The notes: generated by a model not told the origin, from the sequence alone. A stretch of 64,000 nt of DNA from Curvibacter sp. GWA2_64_110 (GCA_001797315.1 MGPC01000018.1:307679-371678), one strand, 5' to 3'. Shown: positions 10,146-19,884, counted from the first letter of the stretch. Numbers and translations are program-made.

Positions 10146-11252
10146 CTACGCCGCCCCGATGTTCGGCACCAGCCCGCCGGTCGGCTGACCGGCCTTGAGG
10201 GCGGCGGTGAAGGCCAGCATGCGGTCGATCGGCACGCGGGCACGCGGGATCAGCGCCGGATCGACATGGATTTCATTGGCACCGCTCTGCAGCACCTGCG
10301 CCACGCCGGCCAGGCTGTTCATGGCCATCCAGGGGCAGTGCGCACAGCTCTTGCAGGTGGCGCTGTTGCCGGCAGTGGGCGCCTCGATGAAGGTCTTGCC
10401 CGGGTTGAGCGTGCGCAGCTTGTGCATCATGCCCTTGTCGGTGGCGACGATGAACTCGGGCGCATCCAGGTCGTGCGCCGCCTTGAGGATGCCGGAGGTG
10501 GAGCCCACGGCATCGGCGAGCGCAATGACCTCGGCCGGCGACTCCGGGTGCACCAGCACCTTGGCCTTGGGGTGCTCCTTCATCAGTTCTTCCAGCTCGA
10601 AGGCCTTGAACTCGTCGTGCACGATGCACGAGCCGTTCCACATCACCATGTCGGCGCCGGTCTCGCGCTGGATGTAGCCGCCCAGGTGCTTGTCGGGGGC
10701 CCACAGGATTTTCTGGCCCTTGTCCTTGAGCGCCCGCACGATGTCGAGCGCGCAGCTGGAAGTCACCAGCCAGTCAGAACGCGCCTTCACCGCAGCACTG
10801 GTATTGGCATAGACCACCACGGTGCGGTCCGGGTGGGCATCGCAAAAAGCACTGAACTCATCTATCGGGCAGCCGAGGTCGAGTGAACAGGTGGCATCCA
10901 GATCGGGCATGAGAATGCGCTTCTCTGGTGACAGGATCTTGGCGGTCTCGCCCATGAAGCGCACGCCCGACACCACCAGTGTCTGCGCGGCGTGGTCACG
11001 GCCGAAGCGCGCCATCTCCAGCGAATCGCTGACGATGCCGCCGGTCTCCTCGGCCAGGTCCTGCAGATCCGGGTGCACGTAGTAGTGCGACACCATGACG
11101 GCGTTCTTCTCTTTCAGCAGACGGCGGATCTGGTCCTTCAGCGCGGCACGCTCGGCCGGTCCCGGTTCCACCGGCACACGCGCCCAGGCGTGGCGCGTGG
11201 TGCAGGCCGGCTGCTCGTATTCGACATCAATCACCGTGGCGGGGGTTGTCAT
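10146..11252 (-). CDS. nadA: Quinolinate synthase A
   Basis: NadA is the 4Fe-4S enzyme that condenses iminoaspartate (from NadB) with dihydroxyacetone phosphate to quinolinate. The 368-residue product has [62 protein letters not shown] and [13 protein letters not shown], containing the cysteines expected for the cluster. I chose the ATG at 11252, six bases behind GAGGA; a GTG three bases upstream is possible but would leave only three bases after GAGGA. The ATG overlaps the nadC stop (TGATG), so nadC and nadA are translationally coupled. Confidence 0.94.
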   Translation of the reverse strand: MTTPATVIDVEYEQPACTTRHAWARVPVEPGPAERAALKDQIRRLLKEKNAVMVSHYYVHPDLQDLAEETGGIVSDSLEMARFGRDHAAQTLVVSGVRFMGETAKILSPEKRILMPDLDATCSLDLGCPIDEFSAFCDAHPDRTVVVYANTSAAVKARSDWLVTSSCALDIVRALKDKGQKILWAPDKHLGGYIQRETGADMVMWNGSCIVHDEFKAFELEELMKEHPKAKVLVHPESPAEVIALADAVGSTSGILKAAHDLDAPEFIVATDKGMMHKLRTLNPGKTFIEAPTAGNSATCKSCAHCPWMAMNSLAGVAQVLQSGANEIHVDPALIPRARVPIDRMLAFTAALKAGQPTGGLVPNIGAA

Positions 11253-12124
11253 CACAATTCCTCGAAGCGCATGGAAAAATCAATCGCCTTGACATCCTTG
11301 GTCAGGGCGCCAATGGAGATGCGGTCCACCCCGGTGGCAGCAATGTCGCGCACCGTGCCCAGGTTCACGCCACCCGACACTTCCAGGATCGCACGGCCGG
11401 CGTTGAGGCGTACGGCCTCGCGCAGCGTGTCCAGGCCCATGTTGTCGAGCAGCACCATGGTGGCGTCGGCAGCCAGGGCTTCCTGCAGTTGCGCCAGGGT
11501 CTCGACCTCGATCTCGACGAATTTGGCGCTGGGTGCCACCGCAGCGGCACGCTGCAGCACAGCCGTCACGCCGCCGGCCGCGGCAATGTGGTTTTCCTTG
11601 ATCAGCACGGCGTCATACAGGCCGATGCGGTGGTTGGTGCCGCCGCCGGTGCGCACGGCGTACTTCTGCGCCAGGCGCAGACCCGGTAGCGTCTTGCGCG
11701 TGTCGACGATCTGCGCCCGGTTGCCGGGCACGCCCTGCACCGCCTGCACATAGGTGGCCGTGCAGGTGGCAACGGCACTGAGCAGTTGCAGGAAGTTGAG
11801 CAGGGTGCGTTCGGCGGTCAGCAGACCGCGCGCCGGGCCGGCGATCTCCAGCACCACCTGATCCGGCGCGCAGCGTTGGCCGTCACGCACATGCCAGGTG
11901 AGTTTGGCTTCGGGAACCATCTTTTGCAGTGTGGCCTCGGCCCAGGGCACACCACAGATGACCGCGGACTCGCGGGCCAGCACGCGGGCGCGCGCCTGGC
12001 GTGCCGGGTCGATCAAACCGGCGGTGAGGTCACCACTGCCCACATCTTCCAGCAGAGCGCGGGCCACATCGGCCTGCGCCAGCTCGCGCAGCATGGACTC
12101 GGAATAGTCAAGAACGGGATTCAT
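11252..12124 (-). CDS. nadC: Nicotinate-nucleotide pyrophosphorylase (carboxylating)
   Basis: NadC (quinolinate phosphoribosyltransferase) converts quinolinate and PRPP to nicotinate mononucleotide. The 290-residue protein has the substrate-binding blocks [43 protein letters not shown] and [12 protein letters not shown], then [14 protein letters not shown] and LEVSGGVNL in the barrel. The ATG at 12124 is the first plausible start; the sequence upstream of it is pyrimidine-rich with no clear ribosome-binding site, and coupling to the preceding DUF1854 gene, which ends 24 bases upstream, may compensate. nadC and nadA thus appear to be the distal genes of the transcription unit that begins with the cyanophycin-associated ABC transporter. 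Confidence 0.94.
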   Translation of the reverse strand: MNPVLDYSESMLRELAQADVARALLEDVGSGDLTAGLIDPARQARARVLARESAVICGVPWAEATLQKMVPEAKLTWHVRDGQRCAPDQVVLEIAGPARGLLTAERTLLNFLQLLSAVATCTATYVQAVQGVPGNRAQIVDTRKTLPGLRLAQKYAVRTGGGTNHRIGLYDAVLIKENHIAAAGGVTAVLQRAAAVAPSAKFVEIEVETLAQLQEALAADATMVLLDNMGLDTLREAVRLNAGRAILEVSGGVNLGTVRDIAATGVDRISIGALTKDVKAIDFSMRFEEL

Positions 12125-12148
12125 ACAGCAGACCAAAGGGGAAGCGAC

Positions 12149-12640
12149 TCACATGAAGCGGTCGAGAATCTTGCGGCTGTCGCGGCTCAGGGTGCTCAAG
12201 TCGCGGATCAGGAAATGGATGCCGTGCGAGTCGGTCACCAGCAGGGTGTTGCCGGCCAGCCGGCGAATGTCTTCGTCGCCGCGCAGCACGAAACGCGTTT
12301 CGCCGCGGTCGGTCAGCACCTGCCAGGTGCAGGGCGTGGCAAAGCTCGTGACACTGAGAATGGCCTGGATTTCAGGCATGAACTCCCATCCGCCAAGTGC
12401 TTCGCGAATCAGTCCTTGCGCCGGCTGCGGCACATCGGCCAGGGCATCGACCCAGGCCACCTCGTGCCCGTCGCCACTCATCAGGGAGATGCCGCGCTCG
12501 GGCGACTGGATGGGGAAAGCACGCACCGGCATCACACCTTGATGGATCTGGCCATCGGGTGTGGTCAGCACCAGCTTGCCGAAGGCATTGCGCTGAAGAT
12601 CGAAAGGGGTGGCGGCAATCACGGCGGGGCTGGCATTCAT
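12149..12640 (-). CDS. DUF1854 protein associated with cyanophycin metabolism
   Basis: This 163-residue soluble protein has no signal or membrane segment. It reads FGKLVLTTPDGQIHQGVMPVRAFPI, then SPERGISLMSGDGHEVAWVD, and ends with a conserved VTDSHGIHFLIRDLSTLS block. This is the DUF1854 family, which I recognise as one regularly encoded beside cyanophycin synthetase genes in betaproteobacteria. Its molecular role is not established. Its ATG overlaps the stop of the ABC transporter gene (ATGA, 12637-12640), so the two proteins are made together and probably act together. It faces no other candidate partner. The family call is confident; a function in transport or granule turnover would be inference. 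Confidence 0.82.
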   Translation of the reverse strand: MNASPAVIAATPFDLQRNAFGKLVLTTPDGQIHQGVMPVRAFPIQSPERGISLMSGDGHEVAWVDALADVPQPAQGLIREALGGWEFMPEIQAILSVTSFATPCTWQVLTDRGETRFVLRGDEDIRRLAGNTLLVTDSHGIHFLIRDLSTLSRDSRKILDRFM

Positions 12641-14940
12641 TTGGCATCGTCCTTCTTGTCATCGACCACACGATCCACGGCATCGTCCATGTCCACATCC
12701 ATGTTGCGCGCCTGCGCCTGGTACAGACCGTAGTAGGCACCCTCTTTCGCCATGAGTTCGTCGTGCGTGCCCTCTTCCACCACCTGGCCGCGGTCCAGCA
12801 CGACCAGACGGTCGGCACGCTGCAGGGTGGACAGGCGGTGCGCGATGGCGATGGTGGTGCGGCCCTGCACCAGGTTCTCCAGCGCCTTCTGGATTTCCTT
12901 CTCGGTTTCGGAATCGACCGAGGCGGTGGCCTCGTCGAGGATCAGGATGCGCGGGTCGATCAGCAGCGCCCGCGCGATCGAGATGCGCTGACGTTCGCCG
13001 CCGGACAGGCCCTGACCGCGCTCGCCCACCATGGAGTCGTAGCCCTGCGGCAAACGCAAAATGAATTCGTGCGCATGGGCGGCACGCGCCGCGGCGATGA
13101 TTTCCTCGCGCGTGGCATCGGGTCGGCCGTAGGCAATGTTGTCGGCAATGGTGCCGAAAAAGAGGAACGGCTCCTGCAGCACCAGGCCGATGTTGCGGCG
13201 GAACTCGGCCACCGGCAGGGTGCGGATGTCCACCCCGTCGACACGGATGCTGCCCTCCGACACGTCGTAGAAACGGCAGATCAGGTTGACCAGCGTGCTC
13301 TTGCCAGAGCCGCTGTGGCCGACCAGGCCGATCATCTGGCCGGGTTCGATGGTCAGGTTGATGCCGCGGTTGACCTCACGGTTACCGTAGCGGAAACCGA
13401 CGTCGCGCACCTCGATGCGGCCCTTCACATGGTCCAGGTGCACCGGCTGCGCCGGTTCCGGCACACTGGAGACGTGGTCCAGGATGTCGAAGATGCGCTT
13501 GGCCGCGGACGCTGACTTTTCGGTCCACGACACGATGCGGCTCATGGAGTCGAGCCGGCCGTAGAAGCGGCTGATGTAGGCAATGAAGGCTGTCAGCACG
13601 CCCACCGTGATCTGCTCGTGCGCCACCAGCCAGACGCCGAAAGCCCACACCACCAGCAGGCCGACTTCGGTGAGGAAGGACACGCTGGGCGTGAACAGCG
13701 ACCAGACGCGGTTGAGCTTGTCATTGACCGCCAGGTTATGGCGGTTGGCTTCATGGAAGCGGCGCGATTCGCGCTTTTCCTGGGCAAAGGCCTTGACCAC
13801 GCGGATGCCGGGAATGGTATCGGCCAGCACGCTGGTGACCTCGGACCAGACGCGGTCGATCTTCTCGAACCCGGTCTTGAGCCGGTCGCGCACGGCGTGG
13901 ATCATCCAGATGATGATGGGCAGCGGCAGCAGCGTCACCAAGGCCAGCCAGGGATTGATGGAAAACAGGATGGCCGCCGTCATCGCCAGCATCAGAACGT
14001 CGGTGGCGAAGTCCAGCAGGTGCAGCGAGAGAAAGACGCAAATACGGTCGGTCTCGCTGCCGATGCGGGCCATCAGGTCGCCGGTGCGTTTGCCGCCGAA
14101 GTACTCGAGTGAAAGATGTAACAGATGGTCATAGGTGGTGGTGCGCAGATCGGCACCAATGCGCTCGGACACCAGCGCCAGGATGTAGGTGCGCGCCCAG
14201 GTCAGTACCCAGGCCAGCAGTGCCGACCCGAACAGGCCGCCCAGATAGAGCGCCACCAGCATGGGATCGATCTTCTGCCCGTTCTGAAACGGGATCAGCA
14301 CATCGTCCATCAGTGGCATGGTGAGGTAGGGCGGCACCAGACTGGCTGCCGTTCCCAGCAGAGTGAGCGCAAACCCCCAGAACAGCTGGCCACGGTAGGG
14401 TCGGGCAAAGCGCCAGAGCCGGAACAGGGTCCAGGTGGACGGTGGCGTGTGGATGACCTTGGTACAGATCGGACACTCATCTTCATCCGGCGCCAGCGGC
14501 GCCTTGCAGCTGGGGCAAATATGCCCCGGCGGCTGGACCACCGGCCGGCCGCTGAGATGGCTTTCCAGCTGCAGGCGAAACTGGTCGTAGACCCGGATCG
14601 CCTGCAGGTTCTGGCCCAGAGTGAAGCACCAGCTGGCCAGCAGGCCGGAGGGGTCGACCAGATCCAGGTGACCCACGCCCGCATGGTCGTGGTGATTCAG
14701 GGCCAAACCGGACCGATAATCCCAGGATTGCCAGCCGCCCTCCCCGGGAGAGCGGCTGAGCAGGCGCCGATCAGTCACCACCACCAGTCCGCGGACGAAA
14801 CAAAGTTGGGTGTCGAGGTCAACCTCAAGCACGGCTTGAACGTTTTCTTCAGGTTGGAGATGTGACCGTGCCTCCTGGCGCCAATCAACCGGTATCTCGT
14901 TGATTGATAATTCGCCTGCAGCCGGGTGGTGGTTTGTCAT
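12637..14940 (-). CDS. Cyanophycin-associated ABC exporter-type protein with N-terminal soluble domain and zinc ribbon
   Basis: The 767-residue protein combines parts not usually seen together. Residues about 1-135 form a soluble domain (VDLDTQLCFVRGLVVVTDRRL) resembling a bacterial PH-like fold. Next comes a zinc ribbon with two CxxC pairs (CPSCKAPL and CPICTKV). Then there is a six-helix exporter-type membrane domain (about 165-460) and a full nucleotide-binding domain with Walker A GHSGSGKST, signature LSGGERQR, Walker B ILILDEATA and the H-loop IAHRLS. All ATPase motifs are intact, so it should be active as a homodimer. I chose the ATG at 14940 (MTNHHPAAGELS); the open frame extends further upstream but without family character. 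It is divergent from cphA' across 200 bases and coupled to DUF1854. The transported substrate is unknown. Confidence 0.83.
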   Translation of the reverse strand: MTNHHPAAGELSINEIPVDWRQEARSHLQPEENVQAVLEVDLDTQLCFVRGLVVVTDRRLLSRSPGEGGWQSWDYRSGLALNHHDHAGVGHLDLVDPSGLLASWCFTLGQNLQAIRVYDQFRLQLESHLSGRPVVQPPGHICPSCKAPLAPDEDECPICTKVIHTPPSTWTLFRLWRFARPYRGQLFWGFALTLLGTAASLVPPYLTMPLMDDVLIPFQNGQKIDPMLVALYLGGLFGSALLAWVLTWARTYILALVSERIGADLRTTTYDHLLHLSLEYFGGKRTGDLMARIGSETDRICVFLSLHLLDFATDVLMLAMTAAILFSINPWLALVTLLPLPIIIWMIHAVRDRLKTGFEKIDRVWSEVTSVLADTIPGIRVVKAFAQEKRESRRFHEANRHNLAVNDKLNRVWSLFTPSVSFLTEVGLLVVWAFGVWLVAHEQITVGVLTAFIAYISRFYGRLDSMSRIVSWTEKSASAAKRIFDILDHVSSVPEPAQPVHLDHVKGRIEVRDVGFRYGNREVNRGINLTIEPGQMIGLVGHSGSGKSTLVNLICRFYDVSEGSIRVDGVDIRTLPVAEFRRNIGLVLQEPFLFFGTIADNIAYGRPDATREEIIAAARAAHAHEFILRLPQGYDSMVGERGQGLSGGERQRISIARALLIDPRILILDEATASVDSETEKEIQKALENLVQGRTTIAIAHRLSTLQRADRLVVLDRGQVVEEGTHDELMAKEGAYYGLYQAQARNMDVDMDDAVDRVVDDKKDDAK

Positions 14941-15140
14941 GGAGTCCAGAGTGGTTTGAGCAGGTTGGTGGGTTGCCGCCGGACCTGTGTCTTTTGCGGT
15001 GAGCAACTGACGTGACGATATACGATGGGCGCCGTTTTTTTGGAAGTGATTGTTGGGATACGACTGTGCCGATACCAGGGTCAGTTCATGCAAACCAGGA
15101 TGCCACCCGCGGCGCTTGATTGCCAGACCTGCTTAGATTC

Positions 15141-17306
15141 ATGACAACGAAAAACATTCAATTCCTGCGGGTTACCCATTTGCGCGGTCCCAACATCTGG
15201 ACCTACCGTCCGGCGATCGAAGCTTGGGTCGATATCGGCGAGCTGGAACACTACCCGTCCAACACCATTCCCGGATTCTACGAGCGTTTGACCGCCATGC
15301 TGCCCAGCCTGGCGGAACACCGCTGCGGCGTGGGGGAACCAGGCGGTTTCCTGCTGCGCCTGCGCGAAGGCACCTGGGCCGCGCACATTCTCGAGCACGT
15401 GGTGCTGGAGCTACAGAACCTGGCCGGCATGCAGACCGGTTTCGGCAAGGCCCGCATGACCTCGGCGCACGGCATCTACAAACTGGCGTTCCGCACCCGG
15501 CAGGAAGACGTGGGACGTGCCGCCCTGGAGGCCGGCCGCGATCTGGTCATGGCCGCCATCGAGGACCGGCCTTACGACGTGGCAGGCACCGTGACCCAGT
15601 TGCGTGAACTGTGCGACAAGGTCTGCCTGGGGCCGAGCACGGCCAACATCGTTGATGCCGCCAGCGAGCGCCGCATCCCGCACATCCGCCTGACCAGCGG
15701 CAACCTGGTCCAGCTCGGCTACGGCACGCGCCAGCACCGCATCTGGACCGCCGAGACCGACCAGACCAGCGCCATTGCCGAGAGCATCGCCAGCGACAAG
15801 CACATGACCAAAAGCCTGCTTCAGTCCTGCGGCGTGCCGGTGCCCGAGGGCCAGGAAGTCGACAGCGCCGCGGCCGCCTGGGAAGCTGCACAGGACATCG
15901 GCCTGCCGGTGGTGGTCAAGCCGACCGACGCCAACCACGGCCGCGGCGTGTTCACCGACCTCAACACGCGCGAGGAAATCGAAAAAGCCTACGTCGCAGC
16001 CGATGCCGAAGGCAGCGGCGTGCTGGTGGAGAAATTCATCCGCGGCGAAGCCCACCGCCTGCTGGTGGTCGGCAAGCGGGTGGTCGCAGCCACGCGCGGC
16101 AAGATGCAGACCGTCACCGGCGACGGCCGCTCCACCGTGCGCCAGCTGATCGAGAGCCAGATCAACAGCGACCCGCGCTGCGGCGTGGAGGAAGAGTTCC
16201 CGCTGGAGCCGCTGATCCTGGACAAGGAACCGATCGCCCAGCTCGAACTGGAGCGCCAGGGCCTGAGCGGCGAATCGGTGCCCGAAGCCGGCCGGACCAT
16301 TCTGGTCAAGCGCCAGGGTGACCTGGCCTACGACGTCACCGACCTGGTACACCCCCAGGTGGCATCGGCCGCCGCGCTGGCCGCGCGCGTGGTCGGCCTG
16401 GACATTGCCGGCATCGACCTGGTGGCCGAAGACATCTCCCGCCCGCTCAAGGCGCAGGGCGGCGCCATCATCGAAGTCAATGCCGGCCCGGGCCTGCTGA
16501 TGCACATCAAGCCGGCCGAAGGCCAGCCGCGCCCGGTGGGCCAGGCCATTGTCGACCACCTGTTCCCGGGTGACGCGCAAGGGCGCATTCCGATCGTCGG
16601 CATCACCGGCACCCGACACACCACGCGCATCGCACGACTGGTGGCCTGGCTGCTGCACATCAACGGCACCCAGGTCGGCCTGGCCTGCCAGGACGGCTTC
16701 TTCCTCGGCGCGCGCCAGGTCGATGCCGCCGACAGCGTCAACTGGGAGGCCGGCCAGCGCCTGCTGATCAACCGCACGGTCGAAGCCGCCGTGCTCGAAC
16801 ACACCCACCGCGCCATCCTGTCCGAGGGCCTGGCCTATGACCGCTGCACCGTCGGCGTGGTCACCGACGTCAGCGGACTCGAAGCACTGGCCGATTTCTA
16901 CATCGACGACGCCGACCGGCTCTACAACGTGGTGCGCACGCAGGTCGATGTCGTGCTGCCGCACGGTACAGCCGTGCTCAATGCCGCCGAGGCGCAGGTG
17001 GTGGAAATGGCTGCACTGTGCGATGGCAAGGTCATCTTCTATGGCCTCGATTCCGAACTCGAAGCGATCGCCTCACACCGCGCCAGCGGCGAACGCGCGG
17101 TGTTCCTGCGCGAGCGGCAGATCATCCTGGCCCAAGGCATGGACGAGGTGAGCCACGTGCCGCTGGACTCACTGGCCCCAACCAAGGCCGAGAAACCCGA
17201 GATGGTGATGGCTGCCGTGGCGGCCGCCTGGGCGCTGGGCGTCACGCCCGAACTAATCGGTGCCGGCCTGCGTACCTTCAACCCGACTCCCAAGAAAAAC
17301 TCCTGA
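15141..17306 (+). CDS. cphA': Cyanophycin synthetase-like protein CphA' lacking an active Mur-ligase site
   Basis: This 721-residue paralogue of CphA keeps the N-terminal domain (LRGPNIWTYRPAIEAWVDIG) and a well-conserved ATP-grasp domain (GLPVVVKPTDANHGRGVF, VEKFIRGEAHRLLVVG, IIEVNAGPGLLMH). The Mur-ligase part is degraded: the P-loop reads GITGTRHTTR, with Thr494 where CphA has the essential lysine, and the NVGSGDHLG motif of CphA is replaced by DVSGLEALAD. The Mur C-terminal domain (about 130-150 residues) is absent. This is the pattern described for cyanobacterial CphA2, which polymerises beta-aspartyl-arginine dipeptides using only the ATP-grasp site. The ATG at 15141 lacks a clear ribosome-binding site. 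The stop is four bases before cphA. Confidence 0.85.
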   Translation: MTTKNIQFLRVTHLRGPNIWTYRPAIEAWVDIGELEHYPSNTIPGFYERLTAMLPSLAEHRCGVGEPGGFLLRLREGTWAAHILEHVVLELQNLAGMQTGFGKARMTSAHGIYKLAFRTRQEDVGRAALEAGRDLVMAAIEDRPYDVAGTVTQLRELCDKVCLGPSTANIVDAASERRIPHIRLTSGNLVQLGYGTRQHRIWTAETDQTSAIAESIASDKHMTKSLLQSCGVPVPEGQEVDSAAAAWEAAQDIGLPVVVKPTDANHGRGVFTDLNTREEIEKAYVAADAEGSGVLVEKFIRGEAHRLLVVGKRVVAATRGKMQTVTGDGRSTVRQLIESQINSDPRCGVEEEFPLEPLILDKEPIAQLELERQGLSGESVPEAGRTILVKRQGDLAYDVTDLVHPQVASAAALAARVVGLDIAGIDLVAEDISRPLKAQGGAIIEVNAGPGLLMHIKPAEGQPRPVGQAIVDHLFPGDAQGRIPIVGITGTRHTTRIARLVAWLLHINGTQVGLACQDGFFLGARQVDAADSVNWEAGQRLLINRTVEAAVLEHTHRAILSEGLAYDRCTVGVVTDVSGLEALADFYIDDADRLYNVVRTQVDVVLPHGTAVLNAAEAQVVEMAALCDGKVIFYGLDSELEAIASHRASGERAVFLRERQIILAQGMDEVSHVPLDSLAPTKAEKPEMVMAAVAAAWALGVTPELIGAGLRTFNPTPKKNS

Positions 17307-17310
17307 GCAT

Positions 17311-19884
17311 ATGGACGTCTCACGCATCCGCGCCCTGCGCGGACCCAATCTGTGGAGTCATCATACGGCCATCGAAGCCGTGGTGCGTTGCACACCCGAT
17401 GAATGCACGATCGACCCGAGCAACAGCTTCGGCGAGCGCCTTCGCGCCCGCTTCCCCACCATCCGCCCCTTGACGCCACCGGCAGGTCCCAGCGAGAGCA
17501 TGCCGATGGCCCATGTGCTGGAAATTGTCGCGTTGAGCCTGCAAGCCCAAGCCGGCTGTCCGGTCACCTTCAGCCGAACCACTCCGACTGTGGAACCCGG
17601 TGTCTACCAAGTGGTCGTGGAATATACGGAAGAGGAAGTCGGACGCTTGGCATTCGAACTGGCGCAAAATCTGTGCCGTTCAGCCATGGACGACACGCCC
17701 TTTGACCTGAAATTGACGCTGGAACGTCTGCGCGAACTCGACGAGGATGTGCGCCTGGGGCCAAGCACCGGCGCCATCGCCGCCGCCGCGACGGTACGCA
17801 ACATCCCCTACCGCCGCATGACGCAGGGCAGCATGATCCAGTTCGGCTGGGGAGCGAAGCAGCGCCGCATCCAGGCGGCCGAAATGGACGTCACCAGCGC
17901 CATTGCCGAGGCCATCGCCCAGGACAAGCAACTCACCAAGAAACTGCTGGCCACCGCCGGCGTGCCGGTGCCGCTCGGCTTCGAGGTCACCTCACCCGAA
18001 GAAGCCTGGAAAGCCGCGCGCGAGATCGGCCTGCCGGTCGTGATCAAGCCCAAGAACGGCAACCAGGGCAAGGGAGTAACGGTCAACATCACGACGCACG
18101 AGCAGCTCATGGCGGCCTATGCTGCCGCCGCTGAATACGACGACGAAATCCTGGTCGAACGCTTCATGCCCGGCAACGACTTCCGCCTGCTGGTGGTGGG
18201 CAACAAGCTGGTGGCCGCAGCACGACGCGACCCGCCCAGCGTGGTGGGCGACGGCCTGCACAGCGTGCGCGAACTGGTGGAGGAGGTCAACAAGGACCCA
18301 CGCCGCGGCTCCGGCCACGCCACCTCGCTGACCAAGATCCGTTTCGACGACATTGCCCTGTCCTGCCTGACGATCCAGGGGCTGAATGCCGATTCGGTGC
18401 CCCCCAAGGGCAAGCGTGTTTCGCTGCGCCACAACGCCAACCTCTCCACCGGCGGCTCCGCCACCGATGTCACCGACGATGTGCATCCCGAAGTGGCGCA
18501 GCGCGCCGTGGCGGCGGCGCAGATGGTGGGGCTGGATATCTGCGGCGTGGACCTGGTGTGCGACAGCGTCCACCATCCGCTCGAAGAACAGGGCGGCGGC
18601 GTGGTCGAGGTCAACGCCGCACCAGGCCTGCGCATGCATCTCTCGCCCTCCTACGGCAAGGGACGCCCAGTGGGCGAGGCCATCATCTCGACCATGTTCC
18701 CCGAGGGCGAGAACGGCCGGATTCCCTTGGTCGCCGTCACCGGCACCAACGGCAAGACCACCACCGTGCGCCTGATCGCCCACCTGCTCGCCCAGAAGGG
18801 CCTGCGCGTAGGCATGACCAGCACCGACGGTGTCTACATCGCCGGCGAGCGCATCGACACCGGCGACTGCAGCGGCCCCAAGAGTGCGCGCAACGTACTG
18901 CAGCACCCCGACGTCGATGCCGCCGTGCTGGAAACGGCGCGCGGCGGCATGCTGCGCGAAGGCCTGGCCTTCGACCGTTGCGACGTCGCCGTGGTCACCA
19001 ATGTCGGCAGCGGCGACCACCTGGGCCTGAACTACATCACCACGGTCGAAGACCTGGCGGTGCTCAAGCGCGTGATCGTGCAGAACATCGCCGACAAAGG
19101 CATGGCCGTGCTCAACGCCACCGACCCCATCGTCGCGGCCATGGCCGCTCACTGCAACGGCGCCGTCACCTTCTTCGCCATGGACCGCACCCATCCGGTG
19201 ATGGCCACGCACCTGGCCCAGGGCCGACGTGCGATCTATGTCGAGAACGGCCACCTGGTGGCGGCCGAAGGCGCGGTGCAGCACAAGATCGCCTTGGCCG
19301 ACGTGCCGCTGACATTGCAGGGCACCATCGGCTTCCAGATCGAGAACGTGATGGCTGCTGTGGGGGCTGCCTGGGGCCTGGGCCTGGAGCTGGACTGGAC
19401 TCTGGTGCACCAGGGGCTGACCAGCTTCGTCAACGACAGCAACAACGCGCAGGGCCGCTTCAACCTGTTCCACTACCGCGGCGCCACGGTGATTGCCGAT
19501 TACGGTCACAACCCGGACGCCATGCTGGCCCTGGTACGGGCGGTGGAAGCCATGCCGGCCAAGCGCCGCTCAGTCGTCATCAGCGGTGCCGGCGACCGGC
19601 GCGACGAAGACATCCGTGAACAGACCCGCATCCTGGGCGATGCCTTCGACGAAGTGGTGCTGTACCAGGATGCCTGCCAACGCGGCCGTGCCGACGGCGA
19701 AGTGCTGGCCCTGCTGCGCGAGGGTCTGGCGGGCGCCCAACGCACGCGCGACATGCACGAAGTCCATGGCGAGTTCCTGGCCATCGACCTGGCGATGGAC
19801 AAGCTGTGCGAGGGTGACCTGTGCCTGATCCTGGTCGATCAGGTCGAGGAAGCATTGGCCCACATCGCCGCAAAGATTGGGTAA
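17311..19884 (+). CDS. cphA: Cyanophycin synthetase
   Basis: CphA makes multi-L-arginyl-poly-L-aspartate without a ribosome, using one ATP site to extend the aspartate backbone and a second to add arginine side chains. The 857-residue product has the N-terminal domain (MDVSRIRALRGPNLWSHH), an ATP-grasp domain (GLPVVIKPKNGNQGKGV, VERFMPGNDFRLLVVG, VVEVNAAPGLRMH) and an intact Mur-ligase domain: P-loop VTGTNGKTTTVR with Lys482, ETARGGMLREGL, VTNVGSGDHLG, and the C-terminal DYGHNPDAM and GAGDRRDEDI blocks. Length is normal. The ATG at 17311 was chosen because the alternative upstream lies inside cphA'. A type A repeat follows the stop. No cyanophycinase gene is in the window, so degradation must be encoded elsewhere. 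Confidence 0.95.
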   Translation: MDVSRIRALRGPNLWSHHTAIEAVVRCTPDECTIDPSNSFGERLRARFPTIRPLTPPAGPSESMPMAHVLEIVALSLQAQAGCPVTFSRTTPTVEPGVYQVVVEYTEEEVGRLAFELAQNLCRSAMDDTPFDLKLTLERLRELDEDVRLGPSTGAIAAAATVRNIPYRRMTQGSMIQFGWGAKQRRIQAAEMDVTSAIAEAIAQDKQLTKKLLATAGVPVPLGFEVTSPEEAWKAAREIGLPVVIKPKNGNQGKGVTVNITTHEQLMAAYAAAAEYDDEILVERFMPGNDFRLLVVGNKLVAAARRDPPSVVGDGLHSVRELVEEVNKDPRRGSGHATSLTKIRFDDIALSCLTIQGLNADSVPPKGKRVSLRHNANLSTGGSATDVTDDVHPEVAQRAVAAAQMVGLDICGVDLVCDSVHHPLEEQGGGVVEVNAAPGLRMHLSPSYGKGRPVGEAIISTMFPEGENGRIPLVAVTGTNGKTTTVRLIAHLLAQKGLRVGMTSTDGVYIAGERIDTGDCSGPKSARNVLQHPDVDAAVLETARGGMLREGLAFDRCDVAVVTNVGSGDHLGLNYITTVEDLAVLKRVIVQNIADKGMAVLNATDPIVAAMAAHCNGAVTFFAMDRTHPVMATHLAQGRRAIYVENGHLVAAEGAVQHKIALADVPLTLQGTIGFQIENVMAAVGAAWGLGLELDWTLVHQGLTSFVNDSNNAQGRFNLFHYRGATVIADYGHNPDAMLALVRAVEAMPAKRRSVVISGAGDRRDEDIREQTRILGDAFDEVVLYQDACQRGRADGEVLALLREGLAGAQRTRDMHEVHGEFLAIDLAMDKLCEGDLCLILVDQVEEALAHIAAKIG

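Noticed and set aside
14941..15140. Promoters in the 200-base region between the ABC transporter and cphA'
   Set aside because: Weak -35/-10 pairs can be found in both directions (e.g. TTCCAA-17-TATATC towards the transporter) but none is convincing.
15411..19509. Long minus-strand open frames (about 500 codons each) opposite cphA' and cphA
   Set aside because: Both are antisense shadows of conserved genes with low-complexity composition and no start context.
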